Shown here: piece by piece, positions 1 through 7,493 of the stretch
Numbering within the stretch: position 1 is the first letter of the stretch
Layout of the letters: the number at the start of each line of letters is the position of its first letter
Position numbers and translations under genes: made by a program
Source of the DNA: an uncultured Prevotella sp.
GTDB lineage: Bacteria; Bacteroidota; Bacteroidia; Bacteroidales; Bacteroidaceae
Reading direction: 5' to 3'
Assembly (NCBI GenBank): GCA_900543975.1
Contig: UQTI01000036.1
Coordinates: forward strand, 1 to 31,010
Length of the DNA stretch: 31,010 nucleotides
Notes under the pieces: model-generated
Database searches by the model: none
Seen by the model: only the letters and a program-made list of their open reading frames with translations
What the model was told of the DNA's origin: nothing

Positions 1-1125
1 TCCCATGATACATTTTACCAAGGTCGATTTTCCCTCGCCGTTACGACCTACAAACGCAATCTTGTCGCCGCGCTCTACTGTAAGGTTCACGCCGCTAAAG
101 ATCGTCTTGTCGTCAAACGCCATGCCCACATCGCTCATCTGCATAGGGTAGGCGCCGCTTCGCGGACTGGGCGGGAACTTCAGCCGAAGCCTGCTTGTGT
201 CTTCCTCATCAACCTCTATAAGCTCCAGCTTCTCAAGCATCTTTACGCGGCTCTGCACCTGAAGGGTCTTAGAGTAGGTTCCTTTGAAACGCTCTATAAA
301 ATCTTTCGTTTCAGCAATCATCTTCTGCTGCTCCTCATACTTCTTCATCTGCTGCTCGCGACGCTCTTTCCTAAGCTCCAAATACTGGCTGTAAGAAGCC
401 TTATAGTCGTAAATGCGTCCCATGGTCACCTCGATGGTGCGCGTTGTGATGTTGTCCACAAACTTGCGGTCGTGGCTGATCACCACCACAGCCTTTGAAC
501 TGTTAATGATAAAGTCTTCCAACCATCCAATCGACTCTATATCAAGGTGATTAGTGGGCTCGTCAAGCAGCAGTACATCGGGCGATTTGAGAAGCAGTTT
601 GGCAAGCTCAATGCGCATGCGCCAACCACCCGAAAACTCGCTTGTGGGACGGTTAAAATCGGTTCTCTCAAAGCCAAGGCCGAGGAGCGTCTTCTCCACA
701 TCCTCTTCAAAATGTGTCATGTCGATGGCATAAAACTTCTCCGAGAGCGTCGACACCTTTTCTATGAGTTGCATATATTCGTCGCTCTCATAGTCGGTTC
801 GCGTGGTCAGCTCGTTGTTTATGCGGTCAATCTCGGCCTGTATCTCATGCAGATGAGCAAACGCCTGACACGTCTCGTCAAAAACCGTGCGACCGTCTTC
901 TGTCATGAGGTGCTGCGGCAGATAAGCAACGACGCAATCTTTAGGCGCCGACACAGAGCCGCGCGTGGCTTTTCTCACGCCTGCAATAATTTTCAAGAGC
1001 GTGCTCTTGCCAGCTCCGTTCTTGCCCATAAGGGCTATACGATCCTTCTCGTTTATCTGGAAGGAAATGTCTTTAAAAAGGGTGGTACCGCCAAACTCAA
1101 CGGTCAATCCATCAACTGTTATCAT
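1..1125 (-). CDS. ABC-F family ATP-binding protein, C-terminus cut by window edge
   Basis: Reading the minus strand from the ATG at 1125 gives 375 codons with no stop up to base 1. The translation begins MITVDGLTVEFGG and carries a first ABC domain: Walker A GKNGAGKST (about residues 35-43), signature SGGWRMRIELAKLLL, Walker B LLLDEPTNHLDIES and a switch His in ISHDR. A charged linker rich in K, E and Q follows (KERREQQMKKYEEQQKM), then a second domain whose Walker A, GRNGEGKST, sits at the window edge. Two ATPase domains with a charged linker and no membrane segments are typical of ABC-F proteins, which act on ribosomes (EttA/Uup type) rather than in transport. The family usually has about 530-650 residues, so roughly a third is missing. 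I cannot tell a housekeeping member from a resistance member. Confidence 0.93.
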   Translation of the reverse strand, partial: MITVDGLTVEFGGTTLFKDISFQINEKDRIALMGKNGAGKSTLLKIIAGVRKATRGSVSAPKDCVVAYLPQHLMTEDGRTVFDETCQAFAHLHEIQAEIDRINNELTTRTDYESDEYMQLIEKVSTLSEKFYAIDMTHFEEDVEKTLLGLGFERTDFNRPTSEFSGGWRMRIELAKLLLKSPDVLLLDEPTNHLDIESIGWLEDFIINSSKAVVVISHDRKFVDNITTRTIEVTMGRIYDYKASYSQYLELRKERREQQMKKYEEQQKMIAETKDFIERFKGTYSKTLQVQSRVKMLEKLELIEVDEEDTSRLRLKFPPSPRSGAYPMQMSDVGMAFDDKTIFSGVNLTVERGDKIAFVGRNGEGKSTLVKCIMG

Positions 1126-1212
1126 ATCTGTTTCTTGGGCTTGTTTTTGACGCTTTTCCTTGTTTTAGTAAAATGTAATTCTTAAAATGAACTATTACCA
1201 TGAAAAGCGCTA

Positions 1213-1242
1213 CAAAATTAGTAAAAAAAACTCATATTCCAA
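1213..1242 (-). promoter_or_regulatory. Probable promoter of the ABC-F gene
   Basis: On the minus strand, TAATTTTG (1220 down to 1213) matches the Bacteroidota -7 consensus TAnnTTTG. A TTG (1242-1240) lies 19 bp upstream, as expected for the -33 element. The implied leader is about 80 nt. Confidence 0.6.
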
Positions 1243-1354
1243 CGACTTACATAATAAACTCAACAATAGAACCTTTATAAAAGGTAAACAAGTTATGACT
1301 ATAAGGTAAAACAAAGAAAGGAGAAATTTATATAAATGCCTTAATGGCTATTTA

Positions 1355-1391
1355 TCAAAAGATCCGACAAAATTTTCAAAAGATCCGACAA
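1355..1391. repeat. Two direct copies of a 16-nt unit, 21-bp period
   Basis: TCAAAAGATCCGACAA occurs exactly at 1355-1370 and 1376-1391, in the AT-rich gap between the divergent ABC-F and GlsB-type genes. A looser repeat surrounds it: GAAAGGAGA plus GCTATTTATCA-like sequence appears near 1316-1356 and again near 1408-1450. Apart from the two promoters I see no gene in 1126-1568. Confidence 0.7.
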
Positions 1392-1525
1392 TAAGGGAAA
1401 AAACACAGAAAGGAGAGATGAATAATAATCTTTGAATTTGCTATTTATCATAATAGGCCTTATAAAACAATTCGTACTTATTAATCTTTTTCGCCATCCT
1501 TACAATCTTTTTCACAAAAAATATC

Positions 1526-1533
1526 TACCTTTG
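1526..1533 (+). promoter_or_regulatory. Probable -7 element for the GlsB/YeaQ-type gene
   Basis: TACCTTTG matches TAnnTTTG exactly and lies 35 bp before the ATG at 1569. The -33 region (about 1503-1508, CAATCTTT) is a poor match to TTTG. Confidence 0.5.
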
Positions 1534-1568
1534 TCCCGATTATTTAAACTAAGAAACGTGCATTAATT

Positions 1569-1832
1569 ATGTTAGGACATATAGCGATTTTTACAGCATG
1601 GCCCATACTAACAGGCATACTTATAGGCTATGTTGCAAACCGAATAATGAGCGGTCAAGGCAAAGGTTGCTGCATGAACCTTTTCATAGGCATTGTTGGC
1701 AGCTACGCTGGCGCCTTGATAAGTGGCCTACTTGACATACAGCTCTTTGGTCGTGGCTACCTTTTCAATTTCATTTTTTGTGTCATAGGATCTGTAAGCG
1801 TGTTATGGATATGGAACAAGCTTTTCCATTAA
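1569..1832 (+). CDS. Small membrane protein, transglycosylase-associated (GlsB/YeaQ/YmgE) type
   Basis: 87 residues, almost entirely hydrophobic, with three likely membrane segments (about residues 5-23, 36-54 and 64-83). These are separated by short polar turns, including MSGQGKGCC. The Gly-rich first segment (ILIGYVANRIM), the GIVGSYAGALISGLL second segment and the length of 80-90 residues fit the transglycosylase-associated family. Members sit in the inner membrane, are often stress-induced, and have no proven biochemical role. It stands alone, with its own -7 element, and is divergent from the ABC-F gene. Family assignment rests on pattern and length, so it is probable rather than certain. 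Confidence 0.72.
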   Translation: MLGHIAIFTAWPILTGILIGYVANRIMSGQGKGCCMNLFIGIVGSYAGALISGLLDIQLFGRGYLFNFIFCVIGSVSVLWIWNKLFH

Positions 1833-2185
1833 TCCTTATTGTTAATTTATATTAAAAAGACAAAAGCAAGACAAGACCCAAAACAATCCAATAACACTAT
1901 AAATAAGAAAGACACACCTACAAACAGGATAACAATAAATAAAAAAAGCGGATGGACAACAATAGGAAACCCTACCCCACCAAAATGTCACAGACGCTCT
2001 TAGAGTGTGGCAAGTGACGTGTTTAGAGGTTGTATATATGGCAAATAGCCATTGAAAGTGACGTAGATAGAAGGCTTGTCTCTGGCATTTTTGTAAAACT
2101 ATGATAGGGAAATGCTGCAACGAAGATAAATGCTGAACGTAAGAAGAAAAATGCAGAACGTAAGAAGACAAAGCTGCAATATATG
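1833..2185. other. Intergenic stretch with short direct repeats, no convincing gene
   Basis: About 350 bases without a supported gene. Two near-identical 17-mers, ATGCTGAACGTAAGAAG (2130-2146) and ATGCAGAACGTAAGAAG (2151-2167), lie 21 bp apart. GTGACGT recurs near 2014 and 2057. A near-palindrome, ACGCTCTTAGAGTGT, lies at 1994-2008, flanked by GTCAC (1987-1991) and GTGAC (2014-2018). A 109-codon minus-strand reading frame crosses the region, but its low-complexity, Cys/Phe/Ser-rich translation looks non-coding. The layout suggests a decayed dispersed repeat. That is inference. Confidence 0.5.
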
Positions 2186-2232
2186 AAAAAAAATATAGCA
2201 GTCTATGAGTGGAAATGCGTCATAGGCTGCTA
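2186..2232 (-). terminator. Intrinsic terminator of the monooxygenase-like gene
   Basis: TAGCAGTCTATGA (2196-2208) pairs with TCATAGGCTGCTA (2220-2232) over 13 positions with one mismatch and an 11-nt loop. Read on the minus strand, the stem is followed within two bases by eight consecutive T (2193-2186). It begins 12 bp beyond the stop codon of the gene ending at 2245. Confidence 0.85.
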
Positions 2233-2244
2233 CATTAAGGTGTT

Positions 2245-2529
2245 TTAGAAAGCAAACTGCTCCAGTTTTAATCCGCTCTTTGTAAGGGCTTCAATTTTTG
2301 GAACCAAAGTGGTGAAATGGTCTGTTGCCATGTGTGCTTTCAGCACCTCTTCGTTTTGCCATGTCTCACAAATCATCATTACACCATTACGAGTGCCGCT
2401 AACAAAATAGTCGTATGCAACGTTTCCGTTGTCTTTCAACGACTTCTCTACAAGCTCCTCACACAAGGCGTTCAATTCTTCTGCCTTGACACTCTCCTTT
2501 TTCTCGAAAAAGACATTTAATCTGATCAT
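2245..2529 (-). CDS. Antibiotic biosynthesis monooxygenase (ABM)-like protein
   Basis: 94 residues starting MIRLNVFFEKKESVKAEEL. The pattern is a beta strand (IRLNVFFEKK), a helix with an acidic core (LNALCEELVEKSLKD), then YDYFVSGTRNGVMMICETWQNEEVLKAHMATDHF. The E-x-W segment followed by AH and a DHF-type motif is characteristic of the ABM ferredoxin-like fold, which includes the YgiN quinol monooxygenases. Such proteins are small cytoplasmic dimers that oxidise aromatic or quinone compounds, or only bind them. The substrate here is unknown. The gene is monocistronic, with a strong terminator just after it. The 199-bp inverted-repeat element begins 58 bp upstream of its start. Confidence 0.8.
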   Translation of the reverse strand: MIRLNVFFEKKESVKAEELNALCEELVEKSLKDNGNVAYDYFVSGTRNGVMMICETWQNEEVLKAHMATDHFTTLVPKIEALTKSGLKLEQFAF

Positions 2530-2586
2530 AATTCTTTTTGTTTTATGTTTTTAGAATCTTTATAAGAAAGATCCTTTTGTTTGTTG

Positions 2587-2785
2587 ATAAGTAGGTGTTC
2601 AAAATTAATTTAAATGATTCTATGCTCTATTTTGGTCTGTATGTTCAGCTCCGAAGAGGGAGTGTAGCGGGCTACACGACCGATGAGAGCTGGGCATACG
2701 GGCCAAAAGAGGGCGTAGAGGCATTTGAAAGCATAACCTTTTTTATAAGATTCATATATGCGATTAATTTTGAACACCTACTTAT
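2587..2785. repeat. 199-bp element: 23-bp perfect terminal inverted repeats around a long hairpin
   Basis: The 23 bases at 2587-2609 are the exact reverse complement of 2763-2785. Inside, 2609-2651 faces 2687-2729 as a 43-position stem: 33 Watson-Crick pairs, eight G-U pairs and two A-G mismatches. In all eight G-U pairs the U is in the left arm and the G in the right arm. A second hairpin, GTGTAG-CGGG-CTACAC (2662-2677), sits in the loop. TTTTTT follows the stem at 2739-2744. No protein-coding frame is plausible. A non-autonomous (MITE-like) element encoding a structured RNA read on the plus strand fits best, but no related transposase is visible in the window. Confidence 0.8.
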
Positions 2786-2791
2786 AATTCT

Positions 2792-2838
2792 CCGTTTTGG
2801 TTTAGCGAAAGTGATGCCCCGTTCGGGTTTAGCGAAAG
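2792..2838. repeat. Two 20-nt direct repeats, 27-bp period
   Basis: CCGTTTTGGTTTAGCGAAAG (2792-2811) and CCGTTCGGGTTTAGCGAAAG (2819-2838) differ at two positions. They lie between the inverted-repeat element and the stop codon of the membrane-protein gene at 2840. Confidence 0.7.
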
Positions 2839-2839
2839 G

Positions 2840-3973
2840 CTACTGATAGAAATAATAATACCAATAGGTGTTTCCATACATGTCGCGAAGCATATTCTTG
2901 CGCTCCGTTTTGTTTCCATACTTGTTCTCCAAGTCTTGGAAATCTTGGAAATCGGCCTCCATAAGCGTGCTGTGGAAGATGATAACGGGATTGGTGCGCA
3001 AATGGGTGTAAAGGAGGAGTGCCTCACGGTAATGGGTTGGCAACAAACCTCTTACGTTATAAAATTTCATTATGTAATAGACAAACTTGTCAAGCTCCTT
3101 GTCAAGAAGCAGGGAGCTCAGGAAATAGTCGGCAAAGGGTTTCTTGCCCAAATGATGGCGCAAGAGATAGTCGAGATAACGCTTTGAGCCCATTTTCTGC
3201 TTTGTCCACACGCCTATATAATCGTAGAAATGGCTCTCGTCACACATAGCCAACCGTGTTGTCTTGTTGTCGGGTGTCAAGGCTGCCGAACCTCCTGCCA
3301 GAGGGTAGCAGAACAGACGCTCGCCAAGCTCCCCTTTGTGTGCTAACGCAAATGCAGTAAGCATGGTCAACGATGAGTCGGGACGGTCGTTCTTGGCAAG
3401 CACATCGAGAGCCTCGTCATAGTTTTTCTCCATGATCAGGCGCTCGGCCTTGAGCTGCACATGAAGCTTGTAGGAGCTGTTGCTCAGCGTGAGCACGCCA
3501 AGAAATGACAAGAGCATGATGGCGAGGTTGGAGAGGGTGAGAATTTGAATGCTGTAATGGTACATGAAGCGTGTGTCGTAGCTCACCTTCCTCATGACGC
3601 AGAGCACAAGGATGAAGGACACAAGCATGATGGGCAACACATAGCCCCAAGGACCAAAGCTATAGATGCCGCTCTCAAGCCTTATGCTTGTAAGCGCCGT
3701 GAGCAGCATGAGCGACGGCAGATAAGATAGAGCGTAAAGGAGGTCGAGCTGCTTGAACAGTCGGCCCACTCCGAACTGTATGAGCATAAGAATGAATGTC
3801 ACAAGAAGTGCGCCCACGACACGATGATAATGGGTCTGTCCGTCGGAGCACACATGCTGTGTGAACATCATTATGTCTGCCTGATAAAAATATAGATACA
3901 GAAGTGTGAAAACACAAAAAAGTATGGCGCACAGAGTGCGCACATACTTATTGTTCTTGTTAGAAATGATCAT
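2840..3973 (-). CDS. Membrane protein of unknown function (DUF6057-like)
   Basis: 377 residues. About five hydrophobic segments fill the N-terminal half (near residues 12-30, 50-70, 78-96, 105-125 and 142-163). A soluble, helical C-terminal half follows (from KAERLIMEKNYDEALDVLAKND), and its helix pairs look TPR-like. The architecture suggests an inner-membrane protein with a cytoplasmic or periplasmic repeat domain. I recall similar proteins labelled DUF6057 in Bacteroides and Prevotella, but this name is from memory. The start lies one base beyond the glgB stop codon, so the two genes are very probably co-transcribed and perhaps translationally coupled. No enzymatic motif is recognised. Confidence 0.75.
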   Translation of the reverse strand: MIISNKNNKYVRTLCAILFCVFTLLYLYFYQADIMMFTQHVCSDGQTHYHRVVGALLVTFILMLIQFGVGRLFKQLDLLYALSYLPSLMLLTALTSIRLESGIYSFGPWGYVLPIMLVSFILVLCVMRKVSYDTRFMYHYSIQILTLSNLAIMLLSFLGVLTLSNSSYKLHVQLKAERLIMEKNYDEALDVLAKNDRPDSSLTMLTAFALAHKGELGERLFCYPLAGGSAALTPDNKTTRLAMCDESHFYDYIGVWTKQKMGSKRYLDYLLRHHLGKKPFADYFLSSLLLDKELDKFVYYIMKFYNVRGLLPTHYREALLLYTHLRTNPVIIFHSTLMEADFQDFQDLENKYGNKTERKNMLRDMYGNTYWYYYFYQ

Positions 3974-3974
3974 T

Positions 3975-6026
3975 TCAATTTTTCTTTAATACAACAGCTG
4001 AGCGCGCTGGAATATAGAGCTTCAGCCATTCTTTGCGTTCCTCCATATAGAGAGGATCATAAGTTGTGAGATGCGTGATGGAGTCGTCGGCAAGACCGTT
4101 GCCTCCAAATTTCACGGCATCTGTGTTTAGAACAACATCATAAGAGCCTGTTGGCACAAGGAATCCATAATCGGTAAACGACTTTGTCGGATTGAAGTTG
4201 AAGACGAAGATGAGGTTTCCGCGCATGTAAGCCAGTATCTGGTCGCCGTCGTTGTGCCATATTTCCTGAACAGGTGTGCGCTGGAAGTTTTTCTCGCTCT
4301 TTATCGTAGCTATCATTTCCTTGTCGAAGTCGCCAAGGAAATGGTAGTCGAGCTCCTGATTGTCAACGAGGTTCCATTGGCGTCGTGCATACTTGTAGCT
4401 CCATCCGTTGCCCTCTCGTGGGAAATCGATCCACTCGGGATGTCCAAACTCGTTGCCCATGAAGTTGAGGTAGCCTCCGTTTATGGTAGAGGCCGTGGCC
4501 AGGCGTATCATCTTGTGCAGGGCTATTCCTCTGTGCACGTTGCCGTTCTCGTCTCCTTGACGGAAATGCCAATACATGTCAGAGTCGATGAGCCGGAAGA
4601 TTATTGTCTTGTCACCCACCAATGCTTGGTCGTGGCTCTCACAATAGCTCACGGTCTTTTCGTCAGCACGTCTGTTTGTCAGCTCCCAGAATATAGAACT
4701 GGGTTTCCAGTTCTCGTCGGGCTGCTCCTTGATGGTCTTTATCCAATAGTCGGGTATGTTCATCGCCATGCGATAGTCGAACCCGTATCCTCCGTCGGTA
4801 AACTTGGCAGCCAAGCCTGGCATTCCGCTCACCTCTTCTGCAATGGTGATGGCCTGTGGGTTGACCTCATGTATAAGGAGGTTGGCAAGCGTGAGATAGC
4901 AGATCGCGTTGTCGTCCTGATGTCCGTTGAAATAATCTTGATAGCCGCAGAACGCTTCGCCAAGACCGTGGCTATAATAGAGCATTGAGGTCACACCATC
5001 GAAGCGGAAGCCATCGAAGTGGAATTCTTCAAGCCAATACTTGCAGTTGGACAGAAGGAAATGGAGCACTTCGTCCTTTCCGTAATCGAAGCAGAGGCTG
5101 TCCCATGCCGGATGCTCGTGTCGGTCGCCTGGGTAGAAATATTGGTTTGGGTCGCCGGCAAGGTTGCCGAGACCTTCAACCTCGTTCTTTACGGCGTGGC
5201 TGTGGACGATATCCATTATTACAGCAATGCCGTGCTGGTGGGCTGTGTCGATGAGACGCTTGAGCTGCTCAGGTGTTCCGAAGCGGCTTGACGAAGCAAA
5301 GAAGCTGCTCACATGGTAGCCGAATGAGCCATAGTAAGGATGTTCCTGTATGGCCATGATCTGTATGCAGTTGTAGCCGTCGGCTATAATGCGCGGCAGC
5401 ACGTTCTCCCGGAACTCATCGTAGGAGCCTACTTTCTCCGCATCCTCAGCCATACCTATATGGCACTCGTAGATGAGAAGCGGCGATTTCTTTGGCCTAA
5501 AGGTCTCTTTCTTCCACACATACTGCTCTGCCGGGTTCCACACCTGTGCAGAGAAAATCTTTGTCTGCTCGTCTTGTACGACACGTCGTGTCCATGCAGG
5601 TATGCGCTCTCCAAAACCGCCTTCCCAGTAGACATGCATCTTGTAGAGGTCGCCGTGCTTAAGGTCTTTCTCCTTTAGCTTCAGCTCCCAGTTGCCCGTA
5701 CCCTCAATGCGGTGGGCTTCATATTTCTCGTTCTCTTGCCATTTGTTGAAATCGCCCACTAGGAAGAGGCGTGTGGCGTTGGGTGCCCACTCGCGGAAGA
5801 CCCATCCACGTTTCAGCTTATGCAAGCCATAATAGTTGTGCCCATTGGCAAAGTCGCTAAGCTTCGTCTTGCCATTTCTTGTCAGGCACCCCAGTTTCCA
5901 AAGGGCGTGATCGTGGCGTCCCTTGATGGCTTCCTCAAAGGGTTCAAGATAGGAATCGTTGCGTACCAAACCGATGTGTTTTGTACGGCTCGTACGGCCT
6001 GATTTTTTTACATTTTCAGTTTTCAT
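3975..6026 (-). CDS. glgB: 1,4-alpha-glucan branching enzyme (GH13)
   Basis: Makes the alpha-1,6 branches of glycogen. An N-terminal CBM48-like beta-sandwich (LKRGWVFREWAPNATRLFLVGDFNKW) precedes the GH13 barrel. GH13 motifs are visible: DIVHSHAVKN (region I), FHFDGFRFDGVTSM with the probable nucleophile D343, ITIAEEVSG with the general acid among E397/E398, and CESHDQALVGDKT (region IV). The C-terminal beta domain ends in IPARSAVVLKKN. The frame is open to an ATG at 6062, but I prefer the ATG at 6026 (MKTENVKK). It gives 683 residues, near the family norm, and drops a short non-conserved leader. The MORN-repeat gene ends 71 bp upstream and a membrane-protein gene starts one base downstream, so a three-gene minus-strand operon is likely. 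Confidence 0.95.
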   Translation of the reverse strand: MKTENVKKSGRTSRTKHIGLVRNDSYLEPFEEAIKGRHDHALWKLGCLTRNGKTKLSDFANGHNYYGLHKLKRGWVFREWAPNATRLFLVGDFNKWQENEKYEAHRIEGTGNWELKLKEKDLKHGDLYKMHVYWEGGFGERIPAWTRRVVQDEQTKIFSAQVWNPAEQYVWKKETFRPKKSPLLIYECHIGMAEDAEKVGSYDEFRENVLPRIIADGYNCIQIMAIQEHPYYGSFGYHVSSFFASSSRFGTPEQLKRLIDTAHQHGIAVIMDIVHSHAVKNEVEGLGNLAGDPNQYFYPGDRHEHPAWDSLCFDYGKDEVLHFLLSNCKYWLEEFHFDGFRFDGVTSMLYYSHGLGEAFCGYQDYFNGHQDDNAICYLTLANLLIHEVNPQAITIAEEVSGMPGLAAKFTDGGYGFDYRMAMNIPDYWIKTIKEQPDENWKPSSIFWELTNRRADEKTVSYCESHDQALVGDKTIIFRLIDSDMYWHFRQGDENGNVHRGIALHKMIRLATASTINGGYLNFMGNEFGHPEWIDFPREGNGWSYKYARRQWNLVDNQELDYHFLGDFDKEMIATIKSEKNFQRTPVQEIWHNDGDQILAYMRGNLIFVFNFNPTKSFTDYGFLVPTGSYDVVLNTDAVKFGGNGLADDSITHLTTYDPLYMEERKEWLKLYIPARSAVVLKKN

Positions 6027-6060
6027 AGATATATTTTGAAAAGATTTTGTTCTCACATTC

Positions 6061-6073
6061 AACGTCCGACGTT
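6061..6073. repeat. Perfect short palindrome between the MORN gene and glgB
   Basis: AACGTCCGACGTT is a perfect 6+1+6 inverted repeat located 35 bp upstream of the preferred glgB start. It could be an operator or chance; no promoter motif is attached. Confidence 0.35.
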
Positions 6074-6097
6074 ACATGTTCTTCATTGTGCAAAGCG

Positions 6098-7219
6098 CTA
6101 GTCGTCAAACCTTCGTCCTCCTTCATAGTGTCCGGTCTTGACAATTTTCCCGTTTCGGTCTTTCTCCACGAATTTTCCGTCGCGTTTATCGTCAAGATAA
6201 GACCCTTCGAAGCGTTTGCCTTCGCGGTCTTCCTCGATGGCAGGTCCGTTGCGTTTGCCTTGCTTGAATGTTCCTTTATACTTGCTTCCGTTGGCATAGT
6301 GTATTATTATCTGTCCGTCGGGTTTGCCGTCTTTGAACGTTCCGTCAAACACGTCGCCACCTTTCTTTGTGAGCTTTCCATGCCCGTTTTGCAGGTCGTT
6401 CTTCCATTGCCCCGTGTAGATGTCGCCGTTTTTCCAGGTATAGGTTCCCATGCCGCACATGTAACCCTCCTTAAACTGTCCTACATACTTGTCGCCGTTC
6501 ACACACTTGAATATTCCTTCGCCTGTGCGCTCGCCGTTAAGATAGTCGCCCTCATACACGTCGCCGTTCTGAAACTTGTAAATGCCTTTTCCGTTTTGCT
6601 CGTCGTTTAGCCACTCGCCGATGTAGACATCGCCGTCAGAATATTTGTTTGTGCCCTTGCCGGAGCGTTGGTTGTCGACCCAATTGCCGTCATACATCGT
6701 GCCATCGCCCCACACATACACGCCCTTGCCGTTTTTCTTGTCGTCGAGCCAACTGCCTTCATAATAAGCTCCTCCGGCAAACGAATATTTGCCTTTGCCA
6801 GAGCGTTTGTCTTGCAGCCAGTTGCCCTCATACTTGTCACCATTATAATAGTACATCACGCCGTGGCCTTGCTGATAGTCGCGAAACCACAATCCGACAT
6901 ACTTGTTGTTGTTCATAAAATAATAGGTGCCGAGCCCGTGCTGCTGGTCCTGGAACCATTCGCCTTCATATTTTTCTCCGTCAGAGAACGAGTAGATGCC
7001 TTGTCCTTGACGTTTGCCCTTGACATATTGTCCTTCGTAGGTGTCGCCGTTCTTATAGACAGCTGTTCCCTTGCCATGTGGCTTGCCTGCCTGCATCTCG
7101 CCTTTGTAGGCACCGCCGTCTCTTGTTGTGCAAGCTCCGAGCGTTATTTTCTGTGCGTAGCTCCACATGGGCAAAAAAGCAAACATTGTTGACAGCAGGT
7201 ATATTTTGTTTATGAGCAT
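6098..7219 (-). CDS. Secreted MORN-repeat protein
   Basis: 373 residues. An N-terminal signal peptide (hydrophobic YLLSTMFAFLPMWSYA, probable cleavage before QKITLG) is followed by 14 consecutive 23-residue MORN repeats of the form GxYxFxNGDxYEGxWxxDxxxGK (about residues 28-349). A short degenerate tail ends in RRFDD. Repeats 12-14 are the least canonical. MORN arrays form extended beta-hairpin ribbons used for protein or lipid contacts. With the signal peptide this one should act in the periplasm or envelope. It lies 71 bp upstream of glgB on the same strand, although GlgB is cytoplasmic, so a shared function is unproven. The region just upstream holds four GTAG/CTAC palindromes. Confidence 0.9.
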   Translation of the reverse strand: MLINKIYLLSTMFAFLPMWSYAQKITLGACTTRDGGAYKGEMQAGKPHGKGTAVYKNGDTYEGQYVKGKRQGQGIYSFSDGEKYEGEWFQDQQHGLGTYYFMNNNKYVGLWFRDYQQGHGVMYYYNGDKYEGNWLQDKRSGKGKYSFAGGAYYEGSWLDDKKNGKGVYVWGDGTMYDGNWVDNQRSGKGTNKYSDGDVYIGEWLNDEQNGKGIYKFQNGDVYEGDYLNGERTGEGIFKCVNGDKYVGQFKEGYMCGMGTYTWKNGDIYTGQWKNDLQNGHGKLTKKGGDVFDGTFKDGKPDGQIIIHYANGSKYKGTFKQGKRNGPAIEEDREGKRFEGSYLDDKRDGKFVEKDRNGKIVKTGHYEGGRRFDD

Positions 7220-7237
7220 AATTATATTTTTTGTTTT

Positions 7238-7345
7238 TGTAGACTTGTCTACATCATTTTTGTTTTGTAGATTTTGTCTACCGTTTAATATAGTTGGTAG
7301 ACCGCCCTACCCTTTTCTGATTTTTGTAGCTATAAATCTTCTACA
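7238..7345. promoter_or_regulatory. Four evenly spaced GTAG...CTAC palindromes, possible operator array
   Basis: Inverted repeats: TGTAGAC-tt-GTCTACA (7238-7253), GTAGA-ttttg-TCTAC (7267-7281), GGTAG-accgcc-CTACC (7296-7311) and TGTAG-N11-CTACA (7325-7345). Their centres are about 28, 30 and 31 bp apart, near three helical turns. They lie directly upstream of the MORN gene in the region divergent from kdsB. Repeated binding by a dimeric regulator, or a folded leader RNA of the MORN transcript, would explain them. No regulator gene is adjacent. Confidence 0.5.
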
Positions 7346-7452
7346 TGTAATTGATTTTTCAAAATTAGCCATTTTAAGTGAAAGCGCAAAAGGAATTTAG
7401 TTTTTTTTCAAAAAAAAGACAGTCGACCATGCTTAATAACTTATTTTTTGTA

Positions 7453-7460
7453 TACTTTTG
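7453..7460 (+). promoter_or_regulatory. Probable -7 element of kdsB
   Basis: TACTTTTG fits TAnnTTTG and lies 33 bp before the kdsB ATG. No clear TTTG lies at the expected -33 distance. Confidence 0.5.
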
Positions 7461-7493
7461 CAGAAATATCAGTTAGTTTAAACAACAAAAGTC

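Noticed and set aside
547..1185. 212-codon plus-strand frame
   Set aside because: Lies antisense to the ABC-F gene, whose Walker A, signature and Walker B motifs are unambiguous on the minus strand.
1187..1309. 40-codon plus-strand frame (MNYYHEKRYKISKKNS)
   Set aside because: Overlaps the ABC-F promoter, is Asn/Lys-rich as expected from AT-rich intergenic DNA, and has no family resemblance.
1842..2171. 109-codon minus-strand frame
   Set aside because: Ser/Phe/Cys-rich low-complexity translation arising from direct repeats; no start signal; probably a decayed repeat.
7238..7345. CRISPR-like repeats with spacers
   Set aside because: The repeated parts are only 4-7 nt arms with differing centres, far shorter than CRISPR repeats, and no cas genes are present.
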